Of a stretch of DNA of 64,000 nt, positions 17,807 through 26,977 are shown in pieces (position 1 is the stretch's first letter; the number at the start of each line of letters is the position of its first letter). Position numbers and translations under genes: made by a program. This DNA comes from Nostoc foliaceum FACHB-393. GTDB taxonomy: Bacteria > Cyanobacteriota > Cyanobacteriia > Cyanobacteriales > Nostocaceae. The DNA lies in contig NZ_JACJTD010000005.1 of assembly GCF_014698505.1 (NCBI RefSeq), positions 62,001 through 126,000 on the forward strand, read 5' to 3'. Under the pieces are notes generated by a model. It was not told the DNA's origin. It did not search any database and worked only from the letters and a program-made list of their open reading frames with translations.

Positions 17807-17982
17807 AAGTAGATATCTTGCAAAGTTTAATATCCTTCAAATAAAAGCACAGATTTAGATATACTTAAAAACCTCTTTTGGGTTTATCCCATATTAGGTT
17901 TTAGAATTTAACTGAGTTCAGCAATATGTCATAACTCTCATCGAGATCGAATAAACCATCGCCAGAAAAAAGGCAAGCTAAA

Positions 17983-18231
17983 GTGCCTAAATCAGTTTTC
18001 AGCGAAGAGTACAATCGGTTTCGCCAGCTACTTATCGAAGCCCGAAAAGCTGCCAAGCTCACTCAAGCAGAGTTGTCAGCAAAGCTAGAGCTTCCGCAAT
18101 CCTATGTATCAAAGTATGAACGTGGAGAGCGTCGTCTTGACGTGATTGAATTTTTACAAGTTGCCCAAGTTCTTGAAATCGATCCGCTTGCTTTTATCAA
18201 AGAACTGTTGAAATACCAAAAGGAGACATAA
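17983..18231 (+). CDS. XRE-type HTH regulator, probable restriction-modification controller protein
   Basis: The 82-residue protein starts at GTG. It is a single HTH_3 domain: FRQLLIEARKAAKLTQAELSAKL, the recognition region LPQSYVSKYERGERRLDVIEFLQVA, and a short tail. The size and its position directly before a restriction endonuclease gene fit a C (controller) protein, which binds its own promoter and times endonuclease expression after methylation. Its TAA stop (18229-18231) overlaps the apparent beginning of the endonuclease frame, and an AAGGAG Shine-Dalgarno for that gene lies inside its last codons, so the two are translationally coupled. I did not find a canonical GACT-N3-AGTC C-box upstream. 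Confidence 0.85.
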   Translation: MPKSVFSEEYNRFRQLLIEARKAAKLTQAELSAKLELPQSYVSKYERGERRLDVIEFLQVAQVLEIDPLAFIKELLKYQKET

Positions 18232-18902
18232 TAATCATTATTCAATATGTTGACTTTAACGCAGCAGATACAATAATTAATACCCAATACCAAAACGAAT
18301 GGCATGAGATTAGTAATACTCTCACTAGAATGCCTTTACACCTCAAGGCTTCAGATCAAGCTGGAATTCAGGGTAATACAATATTTGATCCAGTAGGTAC
18401 GAACGAATATATTAAAGGTGCTTTTACTCATGATGGTTGGCAATCAAATATTCCTATTCCAGCACCTTATAGATTTTTAGGTACAGATGTTGATTTTGCC
18501 AAATCTGGCATCGTCATTGAAATTCAATTTTCTAACTATGCCTACTTACTCAATAACACTTTGCGTTCAGAATTGTTCTTCAAAGCTAAAACTGAATTTG
18601 TTCAATACCAGACTAATTTGGTAATTATAGTAACAAAGGCTCTGATGTTTCCTGCTTCTAATAGCACTCTTTATTACGAGCAAGCTGTTAATCAGTTAAC
18701 AGCTTTGACTAAATACCAAGTTTTTGATGTACCAATCAGACTGGTTGGATTATTTGAACAACAGAATACAATAGTGCCTATCATCTGGACAGAGTATTCA
18801 TCTAAAAGATATTCTAGAACTGTGAATACTAGAGTTAGTCGCCAATGCCAAATCATTACTGGACGTTCAGCCCGTAGTCGTTGTCTATTTAACTTATTGT
18901 AA
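18231..18902 (+). CDS. BglII-type restriction endonuclease (predicted site AGATCT), non-AUG start
   Basis: Homologous along its length to BglII as I remember that sequence: MPLHLKASDQAG, IFDPVGTNEYIK, NNTLRSELFFK, MFPASNSTLYYEQAVNQL, VFDVPIRLVGL and KRYSRTV. The catalytic pattern Asp-x8-Glu-x-Gln is intact in VDFAKSGIVIEIQFSN. The first in-frame ATG (18330) is internal to the homology. In-frame similarity (YVDFNAADTIINTQ, NEWHEISNTLTRMPLH) continues back to 18231, where only ATA (18231), ATC (18234) and ATT (18237) follow the AAGGAG at 18220-18225. Counting from 18231 gives 223 residues, which is the BglII length as I recall it. Translation must start on a rare codon, or the enzyme is disabled by loss of its ATG. 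Tail-to-tail with the methyltransferase. Confidence 0.85.
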   Translation: MIIIQYVDFNAADTIINTQYQNEWHEISNTLTRMPLHLKASDQAGIQGNTIFDPVGTNEYIKGAFTHDGWQSNIPIPAPYRFLGTDVDFAKSGIVIEIQFSNYAYLLNNTLRSELFFKAKTEFVQYQTNLVIIVTKALMFPASNSTLYYEQAVNQLTALTKYQVFDVPIRLVGLFEQQNTIVPIIWTEYSSKRYSRTVNTRVSRQCQIITGRSARSRCLFNLL

Positions 18903-18910
18903 GAATTAAT

Positions 18911-20023
18911 CTATTCACTCCATAATCTCAATTCAATTTGTTCTATTTCTTCTACTTGTTTTACTATTTTATTTTGCAAAGAGGTCTTTTTCCCATTACC
19001 ATTAAGCTTTGCATCTACTGGAATTTCTTCACCTCTTATATTAGCTGCAAAAGCAGATTCTTCATAGATTAATCTTTCTTCCATTTCTTGCAAGTGATAC
19101 TCTTCTGGATAAATTTTGGCTTTGCTGCGTTCTGAAGCTTTGTTTCCTACCTGCACATCAAACTTAAATTTATCAATAGATTGACCAGTTTTTTCAACAT
19201 AATCGCGCAAGGTTTTTAAATTTGGAAAACAACCATTTTTATCTGGATTGCCACTGAGACGACGTAACGCAACTTGATGATATTTTGGTTCAATTTCTGA
19301 GCCAATAAAATGGCGTTCATGATCTCTCGCAACCACTGCCGCAGTACCAGAACCCATAAATGGATCTAAAACAATATCATTTTTGTTAGTTGTAGCTAGT
19401 ATAATTCGAGCTACCAAGTCTTCTGGAAATTGGCAAGGATGTATAGTCTGTTCTTCATGGTTGTGTTTAACATTCCGAAATAGCCAAATATCACCAGGAT
19501 TTTTCCCTTCTGGATTGCATGAAAGTTCCCCTTTATGATTTCCCCGATAATGTTTCTTATTTTGATACTTTTGGGGAACTCTAATAGCATCTAGATTAAA
19601 TTTATAGTTATCTGATTTAGTAAACCAAAGAATAGTTTCATGTCTACAAGAAAACTTTTTCTGGGCATGAAGACCATGTTGCCTAGCCCAGATAATTCGG
19701 TTGCGAGGAATTAATCTGCATGACTCTAAAATCGGAAAAAAGCGAATATCCAGAGGAATCAGAATTCCTCGGTCAGAAAAAGCACCAACTTGCCAAAATA
19801 GCGAACCTGTATTTTTGAGAATCCGGCTACATTCAAGTAGAACGGCTGTTTGTTCTGCCAAATAAATCTCAAGAGCCTGCCTTGATTCGTATTCTTTGCC
19901 TAGATTATAAGGTGGAGAGGATACAACTAAGTCAACACATTCATCTGGCAGATTACTCAGCATTTGTAAGCTATCCTCTAAGAGAATCTGGTCTAAGGGT
20001 AGATTCTCTCGATTACTCTTCAT
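18911..20023 (-). CDS. DNA (cytosine-N4) methyltransferase, BglII-type
   Basis: The 370-residue methyltransferase is of the beta class: catalytic motif SPPY (residues 36-39) precedes the SAM-binding motif I region DPFMGSGTAA (220-229). SPPY fits N4-cytosine enzymes such as M.BglII, which protect AGATCT. Further conserved blocks are GSLFWQVGAFSDRG, NRIIWARQHG and CQFPEDLVARIILATT. A lysine- and glutamate-rich C-terminal tail follows (about 295-370). It ends 8 bp from the endonuclease stop, in tail-to-tail arrangement with it, and has its own promoter on the far right. The specificity is inferred from the partner enzyme. Confidence 0.9.
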   Translation of the reverse strand: MKSNRENLPLDQILLEDSLQMLSNLPDECVDLVVSSPPYNLGKEYESRQALEIYLAEQTAVLLECSRILKNTGSLFWQVGAFSDRGILIPLDIRFFPILESCRLIPRNRIIWARQHGLHAQKKFSCRHETILWFTKSDNYKFNLDAIRVPQKYQNKKHYRGNHKGELSCNPEGKNPGDIWLFRNVKHNHEEQTIHPCQFPEDLVARIILATTNKNDIVLDPFMGSGTAAVVARDHERHFIGSEIEPKYHQVALRRLSGNPDKNGCFPNLKTLRDYVEKTGQSIDKFKFDVQVGNKASERSKAKIYPEEYHLQEMEERLIYEESAFAANIRGEEIPVDAKLNGNGKKTSLQNKIVKQVEEIEQIELRLWSE

Positions 20024-20164
20024 TACGATACCTACCTTGCAAGTAATACTAGACTTTCGTCATAATAACCTATTTTAGGTTATTAGCCAATTCATAGTCT
20101 AATACTTTGAAGCGATGGAGAGGCGATATCTCACGACAAGCCGTCGTAGACATCGCTTCTGGTT

Positions 20165-20557
20165 TCAATTAGCTTTACGCTCTTTAAGGACTTGATCTAA
20201 CAAGTTTCTAGCCGATTGTGCTTTAGTCAACGCTATTTGATGGTCATTATAAGCCCGAACAAGGCGAGAAAGACTGCTCACACCTGCTTTAAGTTGCTCA
20301 AGCTCTTCACCCGCAACCAGTTCTCCATCAAGCATCCGCCCGATTAACGGTTTGATATCGCCCACTTCCTGCCGGACTTTTTGGAGTTTTTCTAAGCTAC
20401 TCAGCAAGGTTTTGAGTGAGTTCAAGATGTCGTCAATATCCTGGACATCCTCTACAGCTTCCGGTAAATCTTCAATTGTCACTGTATCTTCATCTGATAT
20501 TGTAGGCAATTCCTGTGCAGACATTTCAGTTTTAACCCCGTTTGACCGTGCCATCAA
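20165..20557 (-). CDS. Hypothetical acidic coiled-coil protein
   Basis: The 130-residue protein has no recognised family. Residues 15-45 are strongly acidic (ISDEDTVTIEDLPEAVEDVQ). From about 40 to 130 the sequence is helical with heptad-like leucines (ILNSLKTLLSSLEKLQKVRQ, LEQLKAGVSSLSRLVRAYND), suggesting a coiled-coil oligomer. There is no signal peptide or membrane segment. It lies 37 bp downstream of the acyl-CoA synthetase gene on the same strand, so the two may be co-transcribed. The ATG choice is between the first two codons. Function unknown. Confidence 0.65.
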   Translation of the reverse strand: MMARSNGVKTEMSAQELPTISDEDTVTIEDLPEAVEDVQDIDDILNSLKTLLSSLEKLQKVRQEVGDIKPLIGRMLDGELVAGEELEQLKAGVSSLSRLVRAYNDHQIALTKAQSARNLLDQVLKERKAN

Positions 20558-20594
20558 AGCTTCCTCAAGGAATTTTCCTTAGTGTATCGCTGAT

Positions 20595-22094
20595 TCAGCC
20601 TATGTTAAGCAATTTCGCCATAGCCAACCGTTGTAGTTTGCCGGTAGCACCACGAGGTAGTTGCTCCAAAATATGAATTTGCTTCGGAACTTTGAAGTCT
20701 GCCAACATAGTTGAACAGTGAGCTAAAAGTTCTTTTTCGTTAGCTTCTCCCTTAAGGACAACAGCAGCATGGATATCTTCTCCTAAAGATTTGTGGGGAA
20801 CGGCAAAAGCCAAGGCTTCGGCGACGGCGGGATGGCGCAGCAAAACATCATCCACTTCCAGGGGAGAAATTTTTTCCCCACCCCGGTTAATCAATTCTTT
20901 AATGCGTCCAGTCAAGCGGAGGTAACCGTCTGCGTCCAGTGTGCCCTGATCCCCTGTGCGAAACCAACCGTTTACAAAAGCTGTGGCATTAGCTTCCGGG
21001 TTGTTTTCGTAGCCATCGATGACATTGGGTGCTTTTACCACCACCTCGCCCAGGCTTCCCTGAGATAATAAGTTGCCTTCGGAGTCCATGATGCCGACTT
21101 CCACACCGAAGCCATAACCGACAGTACCCGGTTTCCGCATTTTTGGCGGTAGGGGGTTGGTGGTCATTAAGTGAGAAGCTTCAGTCATGCTGTAAGATTC
21201 CACCACGGGAGCATTGAGAGTTGCCTCTAGTTGTTCAATAATAATCGGGGGTAAAGAAGCGCTACTAGAGCGAATGAAACGAAAGCGGTTAGCTTTGACA
21301 ATTTCTGTGTTGCGGCTAGCGCGGGCCAAAATTGTCTGGTGCATAGTTGGCGCTGCGGAGTACCAAGTAGGTTTGTAGGTATCTACCAGTTTCCAAAACT
21401 CCAGGGCATTAAAACCATTGGGACAAATTAGTGTACCGCCCGATGCCAAAGTTGCCAGCAAACAGCCTACCAATCCGTGAATGTGGAATAGGGGCATTAA
21501 GCAAAGTGTAGTATCAGCTGCTGTGAGTGAGTAAGCACCAATGATGTTGTTGGCTGAGGCGATTAAGTTGCGATGACGAATCGGCACACGCTTGGGACGA
21601 CTGGTGGTACCGCTAGTGTGGAGAATCATCGCCATATCATCGGCGTTGGGGGCTGTGGGATTCGAGGCCTCTGCTGGTTCTGAACCTGTTTTGACTAATT
21701 CAAAGCTCAATCTGCCGTCTGTGTTTACCTTGGTATTAATCAGCATCATTTCGGATGTGAGGGCAGCAATGGCTACTTCTGGCCCCTCAGACAAGGTAAT
21801 CAGTGCTTTTGCTTGGGTATCTTCGTAGTAGAAGGCAAATTCTTCTTGTTTGTATTTGGGATTTAAGGGTGCAGCAGTACCACACAGGGCGGCAGCCAAA
21901 AAGGTGATAGCCATTGGTGAACCGTTAGTCATGGCAATGGCAAGGCGTTCTCCCCGTTTCAATCCAAAACTATTGAGTTGGGATACTAGTGCAACAACAT
22001 TCTCGCGCAATTGCTTGTAGGTTAGCGATCGCCCCCCAGGCGTAACTAGGGCTGGATGATTGTCTTCCCCTGCTAAAAGCTCAAATAAATTCAT
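20595..22094 (-). CDS. Acyl-CoA synthetase of the AMP-binding (ANL) superfamily, oxalyl-CoA-synthetase-like
   Basis: The 499-residue protein is an adenylate-forming CoA ligase. Motifs: P-loop-like LHTSGTTSRPKRVPI (about residue 158), SYSMTEAS (about 300), FRTGDQG, hinge GRIKELINRGGEKISP, and the catalytic Lys motif PRGATGKLQR near the C-terminus. Overall sequence style (short length, MPLFHIHGLVG, SASLPP) is closest in my recollection to the AAE3/oxalate-CoA ligase branch, but medium-chain acids are equally possible. Cytosolic, no signal peptide. Probably transcribed with the small downstream coiled-coil gene. Confidence 0.85.
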   Translation of the reverse strand: MNLFELLAGEDNHPALVTPGGRSLTYKQLRENVVALVSQLNSFGLKRGERLAIAMTNGSPMAITFLAAALCGTAAPLNPKYKQEEFAFYYEDTQAKALITLSEGPEVAIAALTSEMMLINTKVNTDGRLSFELVKTGSEPAEASNPTAPNADDMAMILHTSGTTSRPKRVPIRHRNLIASANNIIGAYSLTAADTTLCLMPLFHIHGLVGCLLATLASGGTLICPNGFNALEFWKLVDTYKPTWYSAAPTMHQTILARASRNTEIVKANRFRFIRSSSASLPPIIIEQLEATLNAPVVESYSMTEASHLMTTNPLPPKMRKPGTVGYGFGVEVGIMDSEGNLLSQGSLGEVVVKAPNVIDGYENNPEANATAFVNGWFRTGDQGTLDADGYLRLTGRIKELINRGGEKISPLEVDDVLLRHPAVAEALAFAVPHKSLGEDIHAAVVLKGEANEKELLAHCSTMLADFKVPKQIHILEQLPRGATGKLQRLAMAKLLNIG

Positions 22095-22313
22095 GAGTTT
22101 TTCCGGTCTGTCAACAGATGATTCAATCAGTTCTAAGAATAAAGCACACGCCAGGGGTAAATCACGTTTAGTCTGGTTTTCTCGACATGGTAATATTTAT
22201 TACATTAAAACTATTGATTAATATCATTGACAAACAAATGACTTAATTATAGTTTAAATAGGGTGTACAAAATATGAATATTTAATAACTTTATTAAGCA
22301 TAAACAAGCTCTT

Positions 22314-23381
22314 ATGAGTCCTATAAAAATTACTATGTTAGGCGAAGGCTTGGAGCGGCAAGGTGGAATAGTTTCTGTGCAAAAGCTCATCCTTGAAGAA
22401 GCTACTTCTGATATTCAATTTAGACATATTACTACTTTACCGAATGGCTCTGCTGCCCAGAAATTGTTAGTGTTTGTGCAGGCAATAGGAAAGTTATTTT
22501 GGAACTTATTAAATAAAAAATCCGACATTATTCATATTCATGTTTCAGATAGAGGTAGCGCTTTTCGTCACTCAATCACTACTGTTATTAGTTGGTTATT
22601 TCAGAAACCACTAATTATTCATACTCATAGTGCTGACTTTCATGTGTTTTACTCTGAGCTTCCTCAATTTCTTAAACAATGGCTCAGTTGGTCTTTTTGT
22701 AAATGTACTCGTTTTATTGTTTTATCAGATAGTTGGAAAAAATTTTATATCGAAAATCTTGGTTTAAAACCAGAGCAAGTTATCGTTCTTCCTAACGCAG
22801 TAAGAATTCCTACACAAATCCCACAGCGTATAGATTCAAGCCAGATAGTTTTCTTATTTTTAGGGCGAATTGGTGAGCGCAAAGGCGCATTTGATTTAAT
22901 TAAAGCATTTGCTTCTATACCTGCTGAAGATAAAAGCAAAGTAAAGTTGGTTATAGCGGGTGATGGAGATGGAGAAAAAGCTCGTAATTTGATTCAAACT
23001 CTAAATCTCACTGAATATATTACTATCCTTGACTGGGTAGACCAAGAAAAACGCGACGATCTTTTAGCTAAAGCTGATGTATTCGTGCTACCTTCTTATA
23101 ATGAAGGTTTGCCGATGGCACTACTAGAAGCAATGAGTTGGGGTTTAGCTGTTATAACCACTACAGTAGGAGGAATACCCGAAATAGTTACTCAGAGCGA
23201 GAATGGTTTATTAGTTAATCCGGGGGAAATTCAAGAGTTGTCAGACGCAATGCAATCTTTAATTGCAGACAAAAATTTGAGAATATCTCTAGGAAATAAT
23301 GCACGGATAAGAGTTAAACACTTGGATATAAACAATTATCTTGCATCTTTAAAATACATTTATACATCAGTTGTAGGTTGA
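22314..23381 (+). CDS. Glycosyltransferase family 4 protein
   Basis: The 355-residue GT-B enzyme has an N-terminal acceptor domain beginning ITMLGEGLERQGGIVSVQKL and a DIIHIHVSD block. The donor domain contains LFLGRIGERKGAFDLIKAF and the GT4 signature E-x7-E region NEGLPMALLEAMSWGLAVITT followed by VGGIPEIV. It would transfer a sugar from a nucleotide donor to a growing glycan at the inner face of the membrane. It is followed after 83 bp by a WecB/TagA/CpsF transferase on the same strand. The pair looks like a small exopolysaccharide or surface-glycan operon. Donor and acceptor are unknown. Confidence 0.92.
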   Translation: MSPIKITMLGEGLERQGGIVSVQKLILEEATSDIQFRHITTLPNGSAAQKLLVFVQAIGKLFWNLLNKKSDIIHIHVSDRGSAFRHSITTVISWLFQKPLIIHTHSADFHVFYSELPQFLKQWLSWSFCKCTRFIVLSDSWKKFYIENLGLKPEQVIVLPNAVRIPTQIPQRIDSSQIVFLFLGRIGERKGAFDLIKAFASIPAEDKSKVKLVIAGDGDGEKARNLIQTLNLTEYITILDWVDQEKRDDLLAKADVFVLPSYNEGLPMALLEAMSWGLAVITTTVGGIPEIVTQSENGLLVNPGEIQELSDAMQSLIADKNLRISLGNNARIRVKHLDINNYLASLKYIYTSVVG

Positions 23382-23464
23382 AATCAATATTGTTAAGATA
23401 ATTGATTAACAACAAGCTTGTCTAAAAGTAAACAAAAGTGATTTTTAATCAGAGTGCATAGCAT

Positions 23465-24235
23465 ATGAAAACTTTCCCGGAAGTAAAGTTGTTTAATACA
23501 AGATTTCATAAAGTCAAAGTACAAGAATTAATCGATTATTTAGTAGAAGCAGTAAAAACTCCTAAAAAGACAATTGTAGAATATGCGAATATCAGATCGA
23601 TGAATTTGGCATATGAAAAGTCTTGGTATCGGGATTTTTTAAATAATGCTGATTTAGTATTTTGCGACGGATTTGGTGTATTGCTAGCAGCTAAATTAAG
23701 CGGTTATTCGGTGCAATCTGCACATCGGATGACAGCACCAGATTACCTAGAAGATTTAGCATTAAAATGTGAAAAAGAAAATATTTCTTTATTTTTGCTA
23801 GCTGGAAAACCCGGTGTAGTGGATAAAGCAATTACTAAGTTAGTATCAATTGCACCAAATCTCCGAATACAGGGACATCATGGTTACTTTGATAAATCAG
23901 GAAAAGAGAATGATTTAATAATAGAAAAAATTAATCATTTCCGTCCAGATATTTTATATATTGGTTTTGGTATGCCGTTACAAGAACGGTGGATTTTAGA
24001 TAATTTCAATAAAATTGAAACTCGTGTATTTTTACCTTTAGGCGCTTGTTTAGATTTCTATACTAACTCTGTATATCGCGGCCCCCGTTGGCTTACTGAT
24101 AATGGCTTCGAGTGGTTAACACGCTTAATTGCTGAACCTACTCGTCTATGGGATCGTTATATTATAGGCAATCCATTGTTTTTTTATCGTGTTCTTAAAC
24201 AACAAATCACTCAAAGATTAATAGCAAATCGCTGA
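23465..24235 (+). CDS. WecB/TagA/CpsF family glycosyltransferase (GT26)
   Basis: The 256-residue protein matches the GT26 family length. Visible signatures are the domain opening NTRFHKVKVQELIDYLVEA, FCDGFGVLLAAKLSG, HRMTAPDYLEDL, LFLLAGKPGVVDKAI, YIGFGMPLQERWILDN and RGPRWLTDNGFEWLTRLIAEP. Such enzymes add N-acetylmannosaminuronate, N-acetylmannosamine or glucose to lipid-linked acceptors during capsule or teichoic-acid type synthesis. It has no membrane helix but would act at the membrane. Second gene of the two-gene glycan cluster; the substrate is not deducible. Confidence 0.92.
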   Translation: MKTFPEVKLFNTRFHKVKVQELIDYLVEAVKTPKKTIVEYANIRSMNLAYEKSWYRDFLNNADLVFCDGFGVLLAAKLSGYSVQSAHRMTAPDYLEDLALKCEKENISLFLLAGKPGVVDKAITKLVSIAPNLRIQGHHGYFDKSGKENDLIIEKINHFRPDILYIGFGMPLQERWILDNFNKIETRVFLPLGACLDFYTNSVYRGPRWLTDNGFEWLTRLIAEPTRLWDRYIIGNPLFFYRVLKQQITQRLIANR

Positions 24236-25047
24236 GAAAACTTGCTTCAAATTTTGTATTAGTATGATTGTGACTGCTAAAAAGTCATGGAATCATCAAG
24301 ATACCAAAGCAGCTTTAGTTATCAGGAAAGGCAGAGGGCAGAAGGGAATTCTGATTTCTGCCCTCTCGCTTACGACCGGAGGGAGTAAGGGTTTAAGACC
24401 CCTACCAAATTGAAAATTTGGGGCTGCTTGTTCAGGAGAGGTCTGAATCCTCTTCTGAACAAAACCTTCTGCCTTCTTCAATTCTACAACCCAGTTGGTA
24501 AAAGCTTCATCTTTACAGAGGAGCAGGCAATTATCCTTGTGAATATCGAGGATTTTTCGCTTTTCGAGACGAAGATGCCAAGTTATTGGGCGAGAATTTT
24601 TCAGGCACTTTCCTGTTGTTCTCTTCTTTTCTTTCTAAGTATTTGCTTTTGCTTGTCAGCCAATTAAAGTTCATCGATGTGCGTTATCAAAAAGCTGGCT
24701 TGAAATATAACGAAGTCGACGTAAATAATTAAAAGTTTGTAGTGTACCTCTTTGGGGATATTGCTACGCGTACCGTCTCGCAGAGAGGGCTAGGGCCGCT
24801 CAATGCGAAATAATTTTATTATTTTATACATAGTTAATATAGTTTGAGTTATTATCATCGGCTTACTTACGTTTTATAAAAGTATGTTGTAATTATGTAT
24901 AGTGTTAATCATCATTTGCCTTCTTGATTAAGTAAGTTGACGGCAGAAATAAAAAGTTAAAATTAAGTAAATAGCTAATCTAAACTGTATCTGCCATTAC
25001 CAGCAATCACAAAAATATTTTTGACCAGGTAAATCAATTAATAAAAT
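24236..25047. other. 812-bp intergenic region with two strong hairpins
   Basis: No convincing gene. GAGGGCAGAA (24334-24343) pairs with TTCTGCCCTC (24356-24365), and TTGTTCAG (24428-24435) pairs with CTGAACAA (24455-24462), extended by GAGAGG/CCTCTT inside. These may end the glycosyltransferase transcript or be repeat units. A frame of about 85 codons through 24410-24667 looks non-coding. The rest is AT-rich. Confidence 0.5.
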
Positions 25048-26190
25048 ATGGATCGTCGGAATTTTCTAAAGTATGTCACTTTAGCAGGATCTAGCTTTAC
25101 CTTAACTAGTTGTGTTCAAGGCAAAAATTCCAAATTGCAGGGTGAGGTGTCTCCCTTTGCGTCGCCTGTAGCTGTAAATGAACCTCTCAAAGTGGGATTT
25201 GTTTATGTGGGGCTTGTGAGTGATTTTGGCTGGACTTATGCCCATGATTTAGGTCGCAGAGACATGGAAGCCAATCTTCAAGATAAGGTAAAAACTACCT
25301 TTGTCGAAAATGTCAACGAAGGCGCTGACGCTGAAAGGGTGATTCGCCAACTAGCATTAGATGGTAACAAGTTGATTTTTACAACTTCCTTCGGGTACAT
25401 GAACCCAACAATTAAAGTTGCCAAAGACTTTGGTGATGTTGTCTTTGAACACTGTACAGGATACAAACGTGCTGCTAATGTCGGTACTTATCTGGGACGT
25501 TTTGAAGAACCGCGTTACTTAACCGGCATGATTGCTGGCAAGATGACAAAATCGAATGTAATTGGTTTTATTGGCGCATATCCAATTCCAGAAGTAATTC
25601 GGGGAATCGGTGCATTCACTCAAGGAGTAAGGCTAACAAATCCCCAAGCAAAAGTTAAGGTACTTTGGGTACAAAGTTGGCACAATCCAGCTAAAGAAAG
25701 AGAAGCGGCTCAAGCTTTGGTCGATTTAGGTGCAGATGTACTAACGCAGCATACTGGCTCTGGTGCAGTTGTCCAATTGGCTGAGGAAAAAGGGATTTAT
25801 GCTTTTGGCTACAACACTGATATGAGTAAGTTTGGTCAAAATGCCCACCTGACATCAGCTATTAACAAATGGGGCAAATTCTATATTGATAAAGCCTTGG
25901 CTGTAATGAGTAATAATTGGAAGTCTCAAGAGGTTTGGGATGGCATTGGTCAAGGAATGGTGGATATTTCCCCCATGAATCAGGCGATTCCTGCGGATGT
26001 GCAACAACTGGTGAATGCAAAGCGCGATGAGTTTATTCAGGGTACTGCACATCCTTTTGATGGCCCGGTGCAAGACCAAAAAGGGGTAGTGCGAGTGCCA
26101 AAGGGTAAGGTATTGGATGATAGGGGACAACTGGCGATGGATTGGTATGTTGAAGGAATTGAAGGCTCAATTCCCAAGGATAAATCCTAG
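25048..26190 (+). CDS. BMP-family ABC transporter substrate-binding lipoprotein
   Basis: The 380-residue protein starts with a twin-arginine-like lipoprotein signal (MDRRNFLK, hydrophobic stretch, lipobox LTSC with Cys22), so it is exported, lipidated and periplasmic. The body is a BMP/PnrA-type periplasmic binding protein: KVGFVYVGLVSDFGWTYAHD, the LIFTTSFGYM strand, YLGRFEEPRYLTGMIAGKM, NVIGFIGAYPIPEVIRGI and GADVLTQHTGS. Homologues bind nucleosides or similar ligands for BmpA/NupABC-type importers. No permease or ATPase gene is adjacent, so the transporter must be elsewhere. The ligand is unknown. Confidence 0.9.
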   Translation: MDRRNFLKYVTLAGSSFTLTSCVQGKNSKLQGEVSPFASPVAVNEPLKVGFVYVGLVSDFGWTYAHDLGRRDMEANLQDKVKTTFVENVNEGADAERVIRQLALDGNKLIFTTSFGYMNPTIKVAKDFGDVVFEHCTGYKRAANVGTYLGRFEEPRYLTGMIAGKMTKSNVIGFIGAYPIPEVIRGIGAFTQGVRLTNPQAKVKVLWVQSWHNPAKEREAAQALVDLGADVLTQHTGSGAVVQLAEEKGIYAFGYNTDMSKFGQNAHLTSAINKWGKFYIDKALAVMSNNWKSQEVWDGIGQGMVDISPMNQAIPADVQQLVNAKRDEFIQGTAHPFDGPVQDQKGVVRVPKGKVLDDRGQLAMDWYVEGIEGSIPKDKS

Positions 26191-26230
26191 CGCTGCTAAA
26201 AGTCTGATTGGCGGCTTTTACTTTCTTTCA

Positions 26231-26977
26231 CTAGTTGTCCAACTTGTCAAATAGCCATGCTAAAGCACCATCAACATCAGTAACCTTTTCTCCTGGCGGT
26301 ATGGCTGGACGATTTACCATAACAACCTTCACACCCAGTTCTCGCGCTGCAATAATCTTAGGCTTTGTTGCATCGCCACCACTATTTTTACTTACTATGG
26401 TATCAATCTTGTTATGAATCAGGATTTGTCTTTCATTATTGAGGGTAAAGGGCCCGCGATCGCACAATATCATTCCCGGTGGTACTAAAGCATCATCGGT
26501 AGGAGGGTCAATCATCCGCATCAAAAACCATATTTTCTCTAGATGAGCAAAGGCGGCGAGTTCTTGCCTCCCAACTGTCAAAAATACATGCTGTGCCTGG
26601 TTTGCTACAGATGCTGCTGCGGCTTCAATGCTGTCAACTTCAATCCAGCGATCGCCACTTCCTTTTTCCCAAGGCGGGCGAATTAACATCAGATGGGGTA
26701 CTCCGACTTCCGTTGCAGCATCTGCCGCATTGAAGGAAATCTGAGTAGCAAAAGGATGGGTTGCATCAATTAATAAGTCGATTTGCATTGCTCTGAGATA
26801 GCTAACCAATCCAGCCACACCACCGAAGCCTCCAACCCGTAAATCGCCCAACGGAACTGATGGTTCACGGGTGCGACCAGCTAGAGACGTGATTGCTTCT
26901 AACCCTTGGATAGTCGCCACTTTGGCAGCTAGTTCTGCGGCATCTCCCGTACCACCCAGAATTAAAACTCGCATCAT
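26231..26977 (-). CDS. cobK: Precorrin-6A reductase
   Basis: Reduces precorrin-6A (or cobalt-precorrin-6A) during cobalamin ring synthesis, NAD(P)H-dependent, cytosolic. The 248-residue product from ATG 26977 has the N-terminal nucleotide-binding MRVLILGGTGDAAELAAKV, then SLAGRTREPSVPLG, GGFGGVAGLVSYL, DATHPFATQIS and a C-terminal NSGGDATKPKIIAARELGVKVVMV. An open frame continues upstream to 27082, but this would overlap the preceding gene by about 100 bases. The start at 26977 overlaps that gene's stop as ATGA, giving translational coupling and the family N-terminus. Downstream gene of the riboswitch-controlled pair. Confidence 0.92.
   Translation of the reverse strand: MMRVLILGGTGDAAELAAKVATIQGLEAITSLAGRTREPSVPLGDLRVGGFGGVAGLVSYLRAMQIDLLIDATHPFATQISFNAADAATEVGVPHLMLIRPPWEKGSGDRWIEVDSIEAAAASVANQAQHVFLTVGRQELAAFAHLEKIWFLMRMIDPPTDDALVPPGMILCDRGPFTLNNERQILIHNKIDTIVSKNSGGDATKPKIIAARELGVKVVMVNRPAIPPGEKVTDVDGALAWLFDKLDN

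Noticed and set aside
17879..17891. TGGG/CCCA palindrome as a controller-protein box
   Set aside because: It is only 4 bp per arm and does not match known C-box sequence; too weak to call.
18247..18275. ATG at 18247 as the endonuclease start
   Set aside because: It is out of frame with the endonuclease and meets a stop after nine codons.
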